Below the pieces are notes generated by a model. It had not been told where the DNA came from. It ran no database searches and was given only the letters and a program-made list of their open reading frames with translations. The position numbers were made by a program, and so were the translations under genes. This document shows positions 49,646 through 63,100 of a stretch of 64,000 nt of DNA, one piece after another; positions within the stretch are counted from its first letter, which is position 1; the number at the start of each line of letters is the position of its first letter. The stretch comes from Tigriopus japonicus (lineage: Eukaryota > Arthropoda > Copepoda > Harpacticoida > Harpacticidae), in NCBI GenBank assembly GCA_010645155.1, contig CM021321.1, positions 8,509,482-8,573,481 on the forward strand. The letters run 5' to 3'.

Positions 49646-52600
49646 TCACTTTTCACAGATGATGACATTATTACTTTTGTTGTTGTTATTGTTGTTTTCA
49701 TTGGTAGGAAGATGAAACACATCAATCCAAGAGTCCATGTCTGGGAAATTGAATTTCCGCATCACCTCATTGAGCATAATCTCTTGCTTGTCTGTAAAGT
49801 CTCTTTTACGACTTCGCAAGTTGTCTTGACTCAGATTGCAACCTTTCTGCGAATCTCTGCTCAAGGCTCGCAAACATTTCTCGAGATTCTCGGTAGGCAT
49901 GTGACAATGGCCGAGTAAAGCGCGGAGATTCTTTTCAGGAGCTCGAATCAATTCGTCATAGTCGATAGGGAAAAAATTCACTAGTCCCTTGTTGGTGTAC
50001 TCCAAATAGCACAGGATGAGCATACACCACACTTCGGCCCAACACCTTAAATGGTTATAGTCCCGTCGGACGTCCTTGATCAAAAGCTCGATGACATCAT
50101 CAAAGTTTGTGTGAATGGGACTGGCCACATTCATCATTACTTCCACAACATCTGGCATGAACAAATTGTTCAGAATACTCGGAAATGCACCCACCATGGA
50201 CATGTAGGATGTGAAGTTCTTTCGAGGGGCTCGATACATGAAGATGTGGCGGACATATGGGCAGACTCGGGCCACATTGGCAGCCAGGCTGGCAGACACA
50301 TTCCGAGTCTTCAGAATCATGTGATCGACTTGACGGAACTTGATTGGTTTGCATTGCACTCGGATTCCGGCTTCAAGAAGCTTGTCGGGGTTGTTCTGGA
50401 TGAACTCGGGATAATTGGCTTGGGTGACTGGAAAGGAATCGTGTATGTTTTATTATTAGGGGTTCTTAAAAAACATTGGGCGTTCTTCTGTTCCGTGCTG
50501 TTGAAAAGGAATGCCACCAAAGTATTATTTGTTTTACAAAGATACAGGGTGACACATAAAGATTAGAACGACAAAATATGCAAATAACATTTTAAATATC
50601 ACCCAAACAAGAAAATGTATTTAACAGAATTAATAGAACGGCCAAAAGTCCTCAAAACATATTAATGTACTATTTGCAATAGCCCCCCCTTGGCCTCCAC
50701 AACCGCATCCAATCTCTTCCTGACTGCTTGGCAAGATTGCCGAATGACTTCAGGATCAAGGTCGTCCCAGGCGGCCTCCAACGCTGTCCTGAGGCTGTCC
50801 ACATTTTTAAATGTTTTGACCCCGACCTTCCTCTCGAGAATGGACTAAATTGCAAAGTCCATAACATTGAGGTCTGGGGAGGAAGGGGGCCAATATTCTT
50901 TTGGCCAAAAATGCGGAAAAGCTGTCTTGCACCAGTTCTGAACAATTTTGGCCGTATGGGAAGGAGCACCATCTTGTTGAAAGGCATAGGAGCCCTCCCA
51001 ATGCTGTTCATTGGCCCAAGGAAGTACCTTATCCTGGAACATGTCCAAGTAGACGGTCTTATTGACCTTGACGCCTTCTGGGATGAAGATCAGGGGGGTG
51101 GTTTTCTTGCCACAGGAGGTCACGCCGGCCCAGACCATGACAGAGGCAGGATGTTGTCTCCTAAACACTGTCCTTTCATTCACAGGAACCTTTCGAATGT
51201 CTTTGGCCAAAATCCGGTCATTGTGGCTGTTGTAAGCTTGCTCCACGGTGAATATTTTCTCGTCGGTCTAGATAATTGAAACTTGCGTCCGAGATTTCAT
51301 CCAATTTCTTAGAAGCTTCGCGCGGGCAAGCCTCTTCTCCTGTGTGGTCGCACTAAGAAGCTGACGCTTTTGAAGGTGATAGGCCTTCATATTTAGGTCC
51401 TGTGTGATCACTTTGCGCATTGTTTCTCGATTCACATTGGCCTCCGCGGCCATTTTTCTAATTGACCTCCTCTTGTTTCTCTCAACTTTCTTCTGAGTCG
51501 CTTCCACAAGATTTTTGGTCCGAACTGACCTAGGACGTCCTGGTATTGGGCGGTTTTCGACACTTCGAGTTTCTTTGAACCGTTTTATGGTGTACCATGC
51601 AGTACTTTTAGTCCCTTTTAAAGCTGCCAAGGCCTTCACAATGTCACAGCAGCTTTTTCCCGCACAATGAAGGGCAATAATAGCCTGACGCTTTTCCATT
51701 TTGTTTCGAAATGTGAACAATTAACGAAAATCTGTTTCAACAAAAAACAACGATAGATGTCAACCAATCAAGTTCGTTTTAGGCGTTATTAGTTCAAGAT
51801 GAAGTTCAAGATGACGAGGGTATCTGGGCAATACTTTGCCGTTCTAATCTTTATGTGTCACCCTGTAGTTTCATTGAACTGAACCAAAGCAATAATGTGA
51901 CGTCTTGATACCAACCAAAAAATGAGTTCTAATTTGTCTTTCAGGGATTGCATGACAACGCAGGGAATGCAAGGGGAGTAAAGTAATAAGAGGTTAAATT
52001 GGGAAGAAATCAGACCATTCACCATATCAGACCCTCGGTTATTTCGGCACCAGTTCTTCAACTTCACATTCCAATTTTTGTTACTTCCAATTTTATTCAC
52101 CGATAGGGCAAAAATTTCGGTCTCAGTTTCTGTTAAGACATTTGTGGTTGTACTGTACAAGGTGCCGCACAGGAAAAAAATCGCATTCCCTTCATAATGG
52201 TGGATGTGCTATTTTCAACCTTTAACAATGTCAGGGTTGTCTGTTGCTTTTAGTACATACTTGATACATATATGTGTTTCCACATCACAAAGGGTATTTG
52301 AGGCATCGAAGCATTCCCAGTTATAAATGATGCATGCTTCCGGCAAAGGAGTTCCTCGGTGTCACATGCTGAAGATGCCAAAACCTGGGAGGTCTTAAAC
52401 TTGACGTCTTCGACATATTGAATCTGTCTGAACAAAACAGTGGAATGAAGCAGTCTGGGTTAAGCCCAATTTTAAGCCAGATTCATGCTGTCAGTGGTTC
52501 TCTCGCACGGAAATACGAACGTGTCCTCAGGGCAATTCAAAGTCGGACCCAACGGTTCGCATTAGCTTTTGCCTTGAGGGCAAATGCGTCGCAAAGTACG

Positions 52601-55600
52601 CTTCCCATGGTACAAGGTGGTCTACATACTACGCTTCTGCCAAACTTGGGTCTTTTCTCATGACTGAGCCGAACCGAAAGAGTTTCAGAACCTACGATAA
52701 TGGTAGTTCAACGTACCCCTGAAGCGCGATCGCACTGAGAAGAGCCTCAGGTCCACATTCGTGATGAAGTCGGGTTCAGAGAGGGCAATCGTATTGGGGA
52801 CGCCTTCCATCATTCGTGTAAGGAGGGTTGAACCGCATCGTCCAGTGTTGGATAGAAGGACCACATTGCCTTTGGGGTCTCCAAGGTCATCGGCGAACCG
52901 GATAAAATGGTGCAAAGGAATGCTCAAAACCTCTATTGCTTGACTGAATTGTACCATGAAAAAGAATGCTCCTAGAAAAAGAAAAAAAATCCAACAAATT
53001 ACATCAGACAGATGCGAGGAGTGTTGGCATTGTGTTATGCGTCATGCTGGCAATCCTGGCATCACTATTTGTATTCATTGTTTACGATAGTGGTGCGTCA
53101 AGGGGATGGAAGAAGCCACAGAACCAAGCCCCTCAGTGATTGACCTTCAGTGACTGATCAATTCCCTGTTGTGAACCTCGTTTCAAACCCCATTGAAGTC
53201 ATCCTTTTCTGTCTTTGAAGTGGCTGGGAGGGGTTGGCAGCATGATTTTTGGGTTGTGGGTAGATCTTTGAGTACTTTGGCGCAATGCACAAGGTTGAAA
53301 CGTGTCGAGAATAATGCTAGAGAACCTGCAGCAAGTTCAAAGGGGCACTTAATGACAGCAAATTGATCATCATTTGGTACTAGAGTCCTCATGGATTGAT
53401 GAGGCTGTTTTCCTGCTTTTAATAGTGATTGCAAAAGTACAGAGACCGCAACAGGGGGCCTTAGGCCCATGTAGGATCTGTATACAAGAATTAATGGACG
53501 TCATATTGCTAATTCCGGCGAGTCATGGATTCAAAAGAGCTTTAATGCTACGGTAAGAAGCGAGATTGCCATAGGCAGGCTTTTGACAGCCTTCCTATAT
53601 TGGCAATCCAAGAGAAAAATCACTGATTCATTCTCCATTCTTGATTGGAGATTAAGCCATACAAATTGCCTGGCTTTGCTTCTTTTGATCTACAAAGCAA
53701 AGATGGCGTGAACAATCGAAGTGGAAAATGCCATCCTGTAGTATTTCTTAATTGACAATATGAAGCTGAATTACTTTGCAGGCCACATTGCCCGGTAAGC
53801 TATGAAGACAAGTATGCAAGCACCATGCACGACCATAAATTGAAGAGCGTGTCCATTTTTGCAAAGCTTGATATGCCTTCCAGACTAAAACAATAAACCC
53901 GGGCAAAAGCAAGGATGCCATTTCAGATTTTTTATTTGCCCAAAGCCGGTTTCAGGCGGAAGGGCTCAATCGCAAGAAGTGAAGTAGATAAAATACATAT
54001 CTCTATTGTACGTGTACATAACACGAATGGCGCAAGATACAACACTGGACAGAATAATAAAGGTTGGTTTAAACAGTGATAAAGTATTTTTGATAAATAA
54101 ACATAGGTATTCATGGAGTCAAATTCACTAATTGCAATTATGCACATTGAGCATGTCTTTTGCTTACTCTCCGGAAGTCGGAAGCGCTCTTTTAGCGCTC
54201 TATTTGTGGCCCTTGAAATAGCTTTGGATGCATATTGCAAGCGAACACCAAACAGCTCTTCAAAGTAAATACGAAACCATGATAATAACCGTTTGTCCAA
54301 TCAAATTTTCAAAAACAAATGATTACTCCCAAGGATGCCACCGGTTCAAAAAAAAAATAAAGAAACTGGTCAAAACCTATTGTTTGTCTTGATTAGAAAA
54401 TAACCGTAATGGCATTATAGATTAAAGGATATTTTGTTTATGTAGCGGCCTGAGACTTAGAAAGGAAACCGTTACTTTTCTCAAGGGGATAAGAGTTTCC
54501 AATTTTATTAATTTATGTTCTTCAGTCACATCATTTTGCTCACCATCTGGCCGATGGGATTTTTTGGTTCCATTCAAACGCCAAATGGCAACGGTTTTAA
54601 CGTGGTTCGGACATTTTCGAGCGCTTGGATGTTTCTGGTCTAGTTTTTAAAATAAACTTAACCTTTCATGTACTGAAAGGGATCAGAAATCGAAAGATGG
54701 GACACTAGAGGCATGACTGAATGATCAAAGTTTGTTTATTGGAGAATCCACTCGAGCATTAAAAAGATAAAGAGTTTAGGATAAAAAAAAGAGCAGAAAG
54801 CATTTCAGGAATTTTGGCTGGACATTTGATGTCAAAATGATTTAAGTAAGAGAAAGAGAGACTGATCATTTTACATATTGTTTTTGCCATTGATCATCTT
54901 AGATGTACCGAAAGTAACTTTTAGCAAAATTAGATGCTGTAGCATGACTTAATCAAAAAACTTGAACATCGGAACCTCTTTTTCAAAATGCCATTTAAGT
55001 TTTACAAAATAATAAATTCATGAATAGCGAATTCTTTAGTTTTGAGCAACGGCTAAAACCACCTTATAAAGCTAAAAGTAATTTGGATATGAAGAGCATC
55101 ACTCTGTTTGATCTTAATTTGGCAATTAAATGGGAGTCAAACTCCAAGACTCACTTTTTAACTTTTAAGTTAGAACGTGATTTAACGAGAATTTTTTGGG
55201 GCCCTATTTTGTGCTAATGATATATGATTACAAGGTGCAATCCTTCATGGATTTTAGTTGTCAGTGCTTAAGCAAGCTTCTTTGACCCAAAAACCATTCC
55301 AAAATTAGGTCCAAAAAGATTTAGGAACGAGTCAAAATGATCCTCAGAAAGAACTAAGAAAGCCTCAAGTTGTGGAACATCTGGACTAAGACGGACTCAT
55401 GAGCAAAGGTCTGAAGAAATTTAGTAGCGGCTACATAAGATACCAAACACAATTACAAAGAAAAAAAGCTATTGGATTTGAATTAGGTATTCAAATATTC
55501 TACTTGAAATGCTAGAATGTTTGCCGCATTCAAATTGAGTTTTTGGAAAATTGTTCGTTTGAAATATGTCTGTCTGTATGAAATAGACTACTTTTGTGAT

Positions 55601-57143
55601 GTTTAAGAAGAGGTCTTCTGTGACAATTTGATACATTTTTTTTTAATTGATAACGAGGAAGGGAATCAATTGATAATTGATCACGATTTCTTGTCGTGAT
55701 GGTTTGTCAATTAAGTCTCAACATTTTAAAGTATGCAGAGTTGTCACGAATTAGTCTCTTACCAAATCAAGAATCATTCGAGACTAGTGATGGACCGAAA
55801 GGGACTCATAACCGAAACCGAATGAAGAAACCGAAACCGAAAGCAGCGGATAAAATTTTTTTATTGATGCAAAATTCACTTCAAAAATTTAAATTGCTCA
55901 TGTGTTTGATGTTGAATAATCGTTTTTCAAAAAAAAATCGGAAAAGCTGATTTTCAATGGTTTTTGGACCAAACTCCATCGTTTATTGTGGATGTCTATT
56001 TTCGACCGAAACCGACCGAATTTTCGGCCAAAAGCGTTTTCGGTCCATTACGAATCGTGAATCATTACGTTTGTGATTAAATTGTACAAATGCCAATTGA
56101 AAAAAAGAGTTTTAGGTGTACTGGGGCAAGTATTTTTAAAATTGATGGACTCGTTATGAAACTCTGATTTTGTTTTCAAGAACCACCCAAGGAACACACG
56201 CTCTGTTCTCAAAAAAAAAACATCCTTACTTTGAGCGCCCATTAGAAGGACTCAGATGGCTGTAATGCATTGGACGAATAAACCCTAATGTAAAGTATAC
56301 ACTCGTACTTTTTCAGTGATTTGGAACTCAAGTAAACTTTGTCGTCTCCTTTTGCCATAATTTATCATGGAAGTTTTTGGGACTCTAATTTAAAACAACC
56401 CTGCAAATGACCCAACTGCTATCTGCGAAGTCAATTTTTACGATGTGCACTCAAAAAACGTAGATCAGTGCAATGTGGGCATTGAAACCAGTTTTAATGT
56501 GAAGTAGAAGTACAACCCCACTAGGAAATGACTTGATATGTCAGGTTTTTTCAAAATCTTATGCCCTAGATTGGCATTCAAAAAGTAGGCCATTGACTTT
56601 TTTAAAACATGCAAACAGAAACTACCCTAACTGAATATGTCCTCAAAAATTTTCTCCAAGTGAGGTTGAACACCAAATTCCTCCAGCCCTCGCAAACAGG
56701 TGCTAATTTGAGAATGATAATAAACCTTTGGTCACACTTGCTTAACCAAAGTAGTAACACAAGCTCGTTAAAAATAGAGCGGCGAAATTTCACAACTTAC
56801 CGTGATCGGAGTCGTACACATCGAAATTCTCAGGGACAACCGCAAATAATGCTGAAGTCGGTGTAAACCCCATTAACGAGACATTGTCGGGCAGTAATGC
56901 ACTTGGGCTCTCATAGGATATGTGAGAGAGGAGAAAATTGTTCCGACAAGCGACCAGATTCTCCACTGGTTTTGCCCTGAATCGGATCCGACAACGATGC
57001 ACACACTTGTCATATTCAGTTTTACTCGCGGTTTTGTCTTTGACAAATCCAGAGTACAAAGAGTATCCACAGATCCCTTTGAGCACGAAATTGAATCCCT
57101 TGAGGAATACAAGTAATACTTGGAGGAGAATGTAGACCAACAT
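49646..57143 (-). CDS. Sulfotransferase-like membrane protein E (three exons)
   Basis: Exons (minus) 57143-56801, 52971-52717, 50427-49646 in continuous phase (all phase 1) give 459 residues. Anchor MLVYILLQVLLVFLKGFNFV; CVHRCRIRFRAKP; P-loop TGRCGSTLL at 157-165, inside exon 2; 3'-phosphate motif FMYRAPRKNFTSY; C-terminal SRDSQKGCNLSQDNL and an Asn-rich tail from a GTT/AAC triplet run. Introns of 3.8 and 2.3 kb fall just after FDVYDSDH and after the exon-2 end FSVRSRFR, positions uninterrupted in genes A-D. Intron 2 contains a mariner and intron 1 a short TIR element. An upstream in-frame ATG (57242) is possible, but the chosen start aligns with relatives. Confidence 0.85.
50545..51865 (-). 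mobile_element. DD37D mariner-type transposon in intron 2 of gene E
   Basis: 1321 bp with nearly perfect inverted ends beginning CAGGGTGACACATAAAGATT (identical for 26 bases, about 31 in all), flanked by TA on both sides (50543-50544, 51866-51867), the mariner target duplication. Contains one transposase frame with two stops. The well-kept ends and otherwise open frame point to a recent insertion. Confidence 0.93.
50662..51720 (-). pseudogene. Mariner (DD37D) transposase with two in-frame UAG codons
   Basis: One continuous frame of 353 codons. N-terminal helix-turn-helix region (AIIALHCAGKSCCDIVKAL; GRPRSVRT linker), then the DDE/D core: TDEKIFTVEQ (first D), FQQDGAPSHTA (second D), SSPDLNVMD (third D). 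37 residues separate the second and third acidic residues, as in DD37D/maT-type mariners. UAG interrupts the frame at 51268-51270, just before TDEK, and again just after NVMDFAI (about 50843), where relatives have Trp. No frameshift. As read, no full-length protein is made. Confidence 0.88.
55785..56050. mobile_element. Short TIR element (GACCGAAA family), copy 2
   Basis: Lies in intron 1 of gene E. Left end TAGTGATGGACCGAAAGG, right end inverted TAATGGACCGAAAACGC; subterminal ACCGAAACCGAA runs as in 15286-15501. No coding capacity. Confidence 0.6.
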
Positions 57144-60100
57144 GATGACTAGTAAGGACAATCTAGGGCGGGCTGCTCTTAACCCATCGGAACAAACTGA
57201 TGCCCAAGAACAACTGGTCTCACTAGTCAAGTCAATGGTCACCGATTCACTCGGAAGAACGACCAGAATGCACTGCCGTGCATCTCATAGATGCATTTCA
57301 CAATCGGGAGGCTTAGCTTGCAAATTCTTGTGGTATTCGTCACTTCACTAAACGAGGAAGGAAGTTCATGGGCATCTAGCCAGGTCATTGACTCAAAAAC
57401 TCTTTGAATAAATTGCCATGCCTAGCCGTCGTCGGCCAACCACGACGATCTTGGAACTGAAAAGATTCGCCAACTTTTCCGAAAGTTTTTTTTTTGTTTC
57501 AGGAGCGTGACCACGATTGCTTGAGTATGTTGGAGGCAATGCCGGTGAATTCTTTCAAGATCGGGCTTCTATCGATCCTGTGGATAGATTGACCAAAGTC
57601 TGAACTCTTAACTAAATTCCGTCATGAAATACTCCCTCAATTGAGAGGGAAGTTGAGGTCGATAATCTTTTATTTGATGAATTCAAGAATTTTAATATAT
57701 CTCTCATAGCTGGTTGAAGTGGTAGCAGGCCCATCTATAATATATAGTGTCTAGCGTGCATGTCTCTTTGGCTCAGATTTAAACCAAGCTTGAATAGTCG
57801 ATATTGGTAAGAAACCAGCATTCTCAATAGCCGGAATCTACAAGGGGACGTTGTTGACGCGCGCCTTACGCGGCCTGGAAGCAGATTGAGGACCGCATGG
57901 CTTGAGGAGTGGAAACATTTATTTTGGGTAGGAAGGTCCTGGCTCAAAAGACAGATGCCTACTCTTAGATTTATTCATTACAGACCGAAGAATATTACAG
58001 AATAATCCCTAGAGATTATTTTCGGATGAAAATTTGTCAATGACTGAACACTGTTTCTTTGAAGTCAAGGTGTCCTTTCTTGAAATTAAACCTTTCTTTT
58101 TTCCATTGCACTAATCATATTGACAAGAAAGCACTTTATGACGGTGAACAAGAAGGGTTCAATCAAGGATTTCTTAACCTGTAGTTCCGTGGTCTAGGGG
58201 TCAAGACATCCAAAAAAACATCCTTGGAAAGGTTAAAGAAACATTCTTTGTCTGCTCTCACCCACCAAACATTTTTAGCTTTCGTCAATTGATAGTGATT
58301 TTATATGATCTCATCTTACGGATCCCAAACACAACTATCATTGCAAAAAGGGCTCAAAATTAAATCGCTTCTCAATATCTATTTCTGTACAAAATGTCTA
58401 AATCTAACATTTAAAAGCAAACATTCATAAGCAAACTTATCAATGAAAAAAAAAACAGATTTAAAGACACAATTTCAGACTTTAAAAATTTCCAAAACCA
58501 ATTCCGTGAAAAGAAAGTGTGATTTTTCATGATTACGATAGAATTTGCTTTTTTCTCACTTCTTTAAAATAACTAGCGGCTTCTTAGTTATTATTTCATT
58601 CTGTTGGGTTGCAAAAAACAGGTATTTCATTTATGAGATCAAATAACCATAACTTTACTGAAGCCCAAACTCATTTAAGATTCTGAGAAAGTAGCCACGT
58701 CAAAAAAAATCTGCGTTGAGATCTCCTTATTTGTCAACTTTTTATCTACCTTTGAAAACAAGCTTTAAAATTGTTTCAGATCATTGACAAGTCCATTTTT
58801 CTTTTATTTTGTTTTTTTTTATACCGTTTTGTGCCGATTTTTGAATATTTTTTTTCCTCTGAACACATTCTTTTGGTATGAGAAAAAATGAACAATTCGC
58901 CATCAGAGCAAGCCTTCTTCAGGAAGCAAGGCTTACCTTCAATCTTTAGAAAAGTGACAATCAACGCCATCTTGACGTAGAAGTGGTTGTGGGTGCTTCT
59001 TTAAATCTGTGGTCTTATTTGTGATTATTCTGTGTGACTTTTTGATTTTTTGAACACAATAATATTGTAGCTCAGCTCTAGAAGACCCGAAATATGAAGA
59101 GAAATCTAACTTTCAGAAGGAAGCTGCAATTTTGCCAACAACCTAAAGTTAAGGATAGCTCTGAAAATATCTTGTCCCTTTTTTGCCTCCATCTAGTGGC
59201 AATTTTTGTAACCCTCGGTTAAACTTCTTTATTGCCCAGTCCAAAGGGTTGCAGGGATCCACTCCTATGTTAAAAACTTCTTTTGCTCACTCCTCTGGTT
59301 CATCTGGTCCAAGTTAAGGAGAACCGCTTTGCCATCTACCGCAAGAGGGTGAGTACGGCCACATTTAGGTACGCGCCAAAGAAGATCAAATTAAACACCA
59401 CTATTTTGACTAACTGACCTCGTGAAGGAGGAAGCTGAAGGGCCCCTTACGCCTTCAAACGCCTTGCGAGTAACCTTGATCATGGCATGAAGATAAATCA
59501 AAGGGACCACAAATCAATCAATATGGAAATGATTATAACGGATGGACGTTATAAAGTTATCTGATGCATATTTTAAGCGTTGACAGTTGAGGAGTTAATT
59601 AAGAATTTTTGACCAACTTAGAGGCAACAGCTGTTTGCTTATCTTGGTTTATCAACAATTCATGCATTCATTCATTCATCTAGTTACTAACCCTGAAATA
59701 TTTGTAACTTTTGCTGTCATTTCTATAACATTGACTAACACGTTTTTAAATGAAAGAAAATATCTGTGAATCAAACGCTTTTTTTTGAGACAGAGACAAC
59801 TCAATCCAGACGTCTTATTTAACTTTTTGAATGTTACGTTGCACAACATTATGGACATTGACCAACAAAGAACTTAAGCAAATATTGATGAAAGCACTTT
59901 TTTTCTTCAAGTCCAAAGAAATCAAAGTTAAATGAGTTTCGTGGAAGAACCAGGCACGAACATTCATAAAAAATACCATACGGTATACGGTTTAGTGCCG
60001 TAGAAAAAATTTGAGACGAGGAGGATGTTTTCATTACAAAAATGCCCATTCTCGGATCTCACAGCTTATGATGGGAATCACCTCGTCCACTAAGCAAGTC

Positions 60101-63100
60101 ATCTTTTTAAGATGATTGATGACAAGGAAGAAATTGACTTAAGATTTGCATTGAGACGTCGATTTTACTAACAATTGGGGTGTAGAATGAACGTTTCGAT
60201 GATAAAGCTATTGTATGGTTTGTAAAGAAGGACCAAAGGAAAGTTTGGCGAGGCATTAATTTCTAATAGCCGTAACAACGTGTAAAACACGCAGAAATAA
60301 TCAAAGAGATTGAAGTCGTTTATCACGCTCGCATATTTTTTTGACTTCTGAAATGGGGAACACACTTCCCACAGAGCTTGCAATTTTAATTGGATATAAC
60401 AATTAGGATTGATATTGATTTGTGAAGGGGATGATTCGTTCACAAATTGAAACTTCTGTTTGTCTGTTGCAGTTAACGGTATTCAATAATTTTTTCTTGT
60501 CTGTGAAAGAGCAATTTAAAATCAATTGAATTACAAAATGTTGTACAACCTAAGGGTTTCCAATATTTGACCAAACAATCGAAAAATTGACCATAATTCC
60601 GAAATAAAACCAATATTAAACCAACCCACATGATAAAAAATACATAGTTTCTCACACCTTCCTTGTTATCATTTTTGGTAATACCGGTAAAATGGGCAAA
60701 TCTATATCATGTAACAAGATTTGACGTACTGTAGACTACGACAAAACCGGATAGCACCCCATATCGAGTTATCGATTTCAAGTAACTGAATAGATAAGTT
60801 GTCCCAAAACACTTTGGAAGTTCATTCGATAGTGAAACTCTTTCGCATTCAATGAACGTGAATGAAGCGAGTCAAATGCATAAAATTAGCCAATTGTTGG
60901 AGAAAAGGTTCGCCTATCGCCAATCGAAGTTGAACATTTCAATTGACAACTCAGGGAGCAAAGCAATCAAACAAATTTTACGATAACCTTTTTGAATATC
61001 TATTTCTGAGACACCAAAATCTTTCGTAAATCTCAGATCAAGACATCAAAAGGAATGAGAACATAGTTTCTCGTTTCCATTATGGATGTGGTCATATTGT
61101 TTGAACTCTTGGATCCCTAATCTAACACGCACCGGAAATCATGCATAGATCCATTGCAGTGTAATGATTCACAAACCAAGTCAACCAATCATTTCATGAC
61201 GCATTTTGGAATTGCCACAAATTAGTGCAGTCAACGTCATCAAAGATACATTCCATGCGATAAGCAAATTCTGAGTTCTCAATTCCCTGAGTTCCTTCAC
61301 AAATACATCCTGAATTGGTCTCCGCTTTTGGTTATCGTAGCAAAATCAAGAACCCAATCGTTCTCTTTTTCTTCCTGAGACTCAACAATGTGCACAATGA
61401 ACCTTTTGGGAACTAATTGCAAGTGAAAGAGCTCTAAATTGCATTCATTTCAGAGATTGAATGCTTGTGGTACTTGCTAGAGTGAATGGCTCATTTCTAA
61501 AAGGAATTCCGTTTCATCACCTCACCATTGAAGCGATTATGAGATAGATGTTCTTTTACGGTGAGTGGGGTTCAAAACAACCAACCGGCTTTTCTTAGAG
61601 TAGATTCTTGTTCGTCTTGGTAGCCTAGCTTTCAGTTCCGCAAAGGAGGGGGTCAGTCGACTTTGGCTCTTCCAAATCCTGTTTCACTCACTTGATAGAT
61701 TGTGAGAAGCATCCCTGGTCATTTCTGGAAGTGCCTGCCGGATACCTGAAAGTGCCTTTGGGCTCAACCACCATACGGTAAAGTGGTTCTCGGTATTATT
61801 GCACTTTGTTGTAGTACTTTGTAGAATGGGGTTTTTCAAGTAAACGTCACTAACATTTAATGTGAAGTTACACTAGCGCCATCTACCATTGCAAAGGAGT
61901 CATTTCTTTAAAAAGTTGGCTTTTTAGAAACACAATTTTGGTTTGATTGTGTACAACTTTACATAAGCTTTGCTTGTTAAAGGTCCACAGATGGTTAAGC
62001 CAACATTAAGTTTGACTGCGATTGTCAGAAGAATAATTGGGCTTCCAGGGTTTTGAAAACTTAGGGCATTTTCTCGGTTCAAAGCTCTATTTAGAAAAAG
62101 GAGTCTAGGAATTGAGGTATAACTTCAAGTCAATTTTAAAGGCCTTATTCGTCAAGAAATTTGAAATGAATTCATCAAATAACAACTAACCTTCTACACG
62201 TGATGGAGACAAAAAAAAACATTATTATTTTTCCCCTAGGTTTCCTCAAAAAATTGTTTTTGTGTGCATTACTCAAAACCTTATACAAGCTCAGATAGAA
62301 ATTCTTTTGGTACTGTTGGAACTGGCTAATAACTCCGAATTCAAAAGTGAGATTTAATAAGCCAAAGATGCCTGCATCTGGATGTTGGTGGTACTTTGGC
62401 TTAAAACAGCTGATCCTTGGCTAACCAAGCAGAAGTTTCATGAACCCCTTGAAAAAATAGACGGTGCAATAGATGAGCGGCCCCAATGTGAGTATTGCGG
62501 TTATTGCAGCCCCAAAGCTGTTTATACTTACATGAAACAAGAATTTGTTTCATGAAGACCACACTTTTTGATGGGAAACGTAAACAGAGTTATCTTTTAT
62601 TGGCACAATACTGAAGGCAAAAATTCACTACAAAATGGCCTGCAACTAAGTATAGTACTGAAGCATAAAAAACAAAAACCTCCCAGAACCATGCTTTCTC
62701 AAAAGTTAAGGAGTACCTAAAGGGAATTGATGTTGAATGAAATGGCTGAAGGAGGACATGAAGGTTCCCAATCTTGCCAATTGCACCATTTATGTTGTGG
62801 GAGGTATTAGATTGTTCCTTCAGCCTAAGTATTAATAGAAACGATTCCCAGAAGTTCAATTGCTCCTTAAATTTGATTGCCTGAATTTTAATCACATTTT
62901 ATACTAACAAGTGCCTGATGTTTCCTGTCATGTTAGGATTTTAGACCACTTATGTTTTTAAAGAAATTGGAATCTTTCTTGTTTTGTACTTTACCTATTT
63001 TTCTCCCCTGGTCTTTTTTAGGGTTCTCAAAATAACATTTTCTTAGAGTGACTTCTTAGAACAATTTGAACATGTTACTTATGATGAAGTCCACCTTTTT

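Noticed and set aside
50051..50566. 171-codon plus-strand frame over gene E exon 3
   Set aside because: Antisense shadow of conserved sulfotransferase-like sequence; it runs into transposon sequence.
58184..58230. Possible tRNA near 58190 (TTCCGTGGTCTAGGGGTCA)
   Set aside because: Only an A-box-like 5' half is present; a poly-A stretch follows instead of an anticodon arm and B-box.
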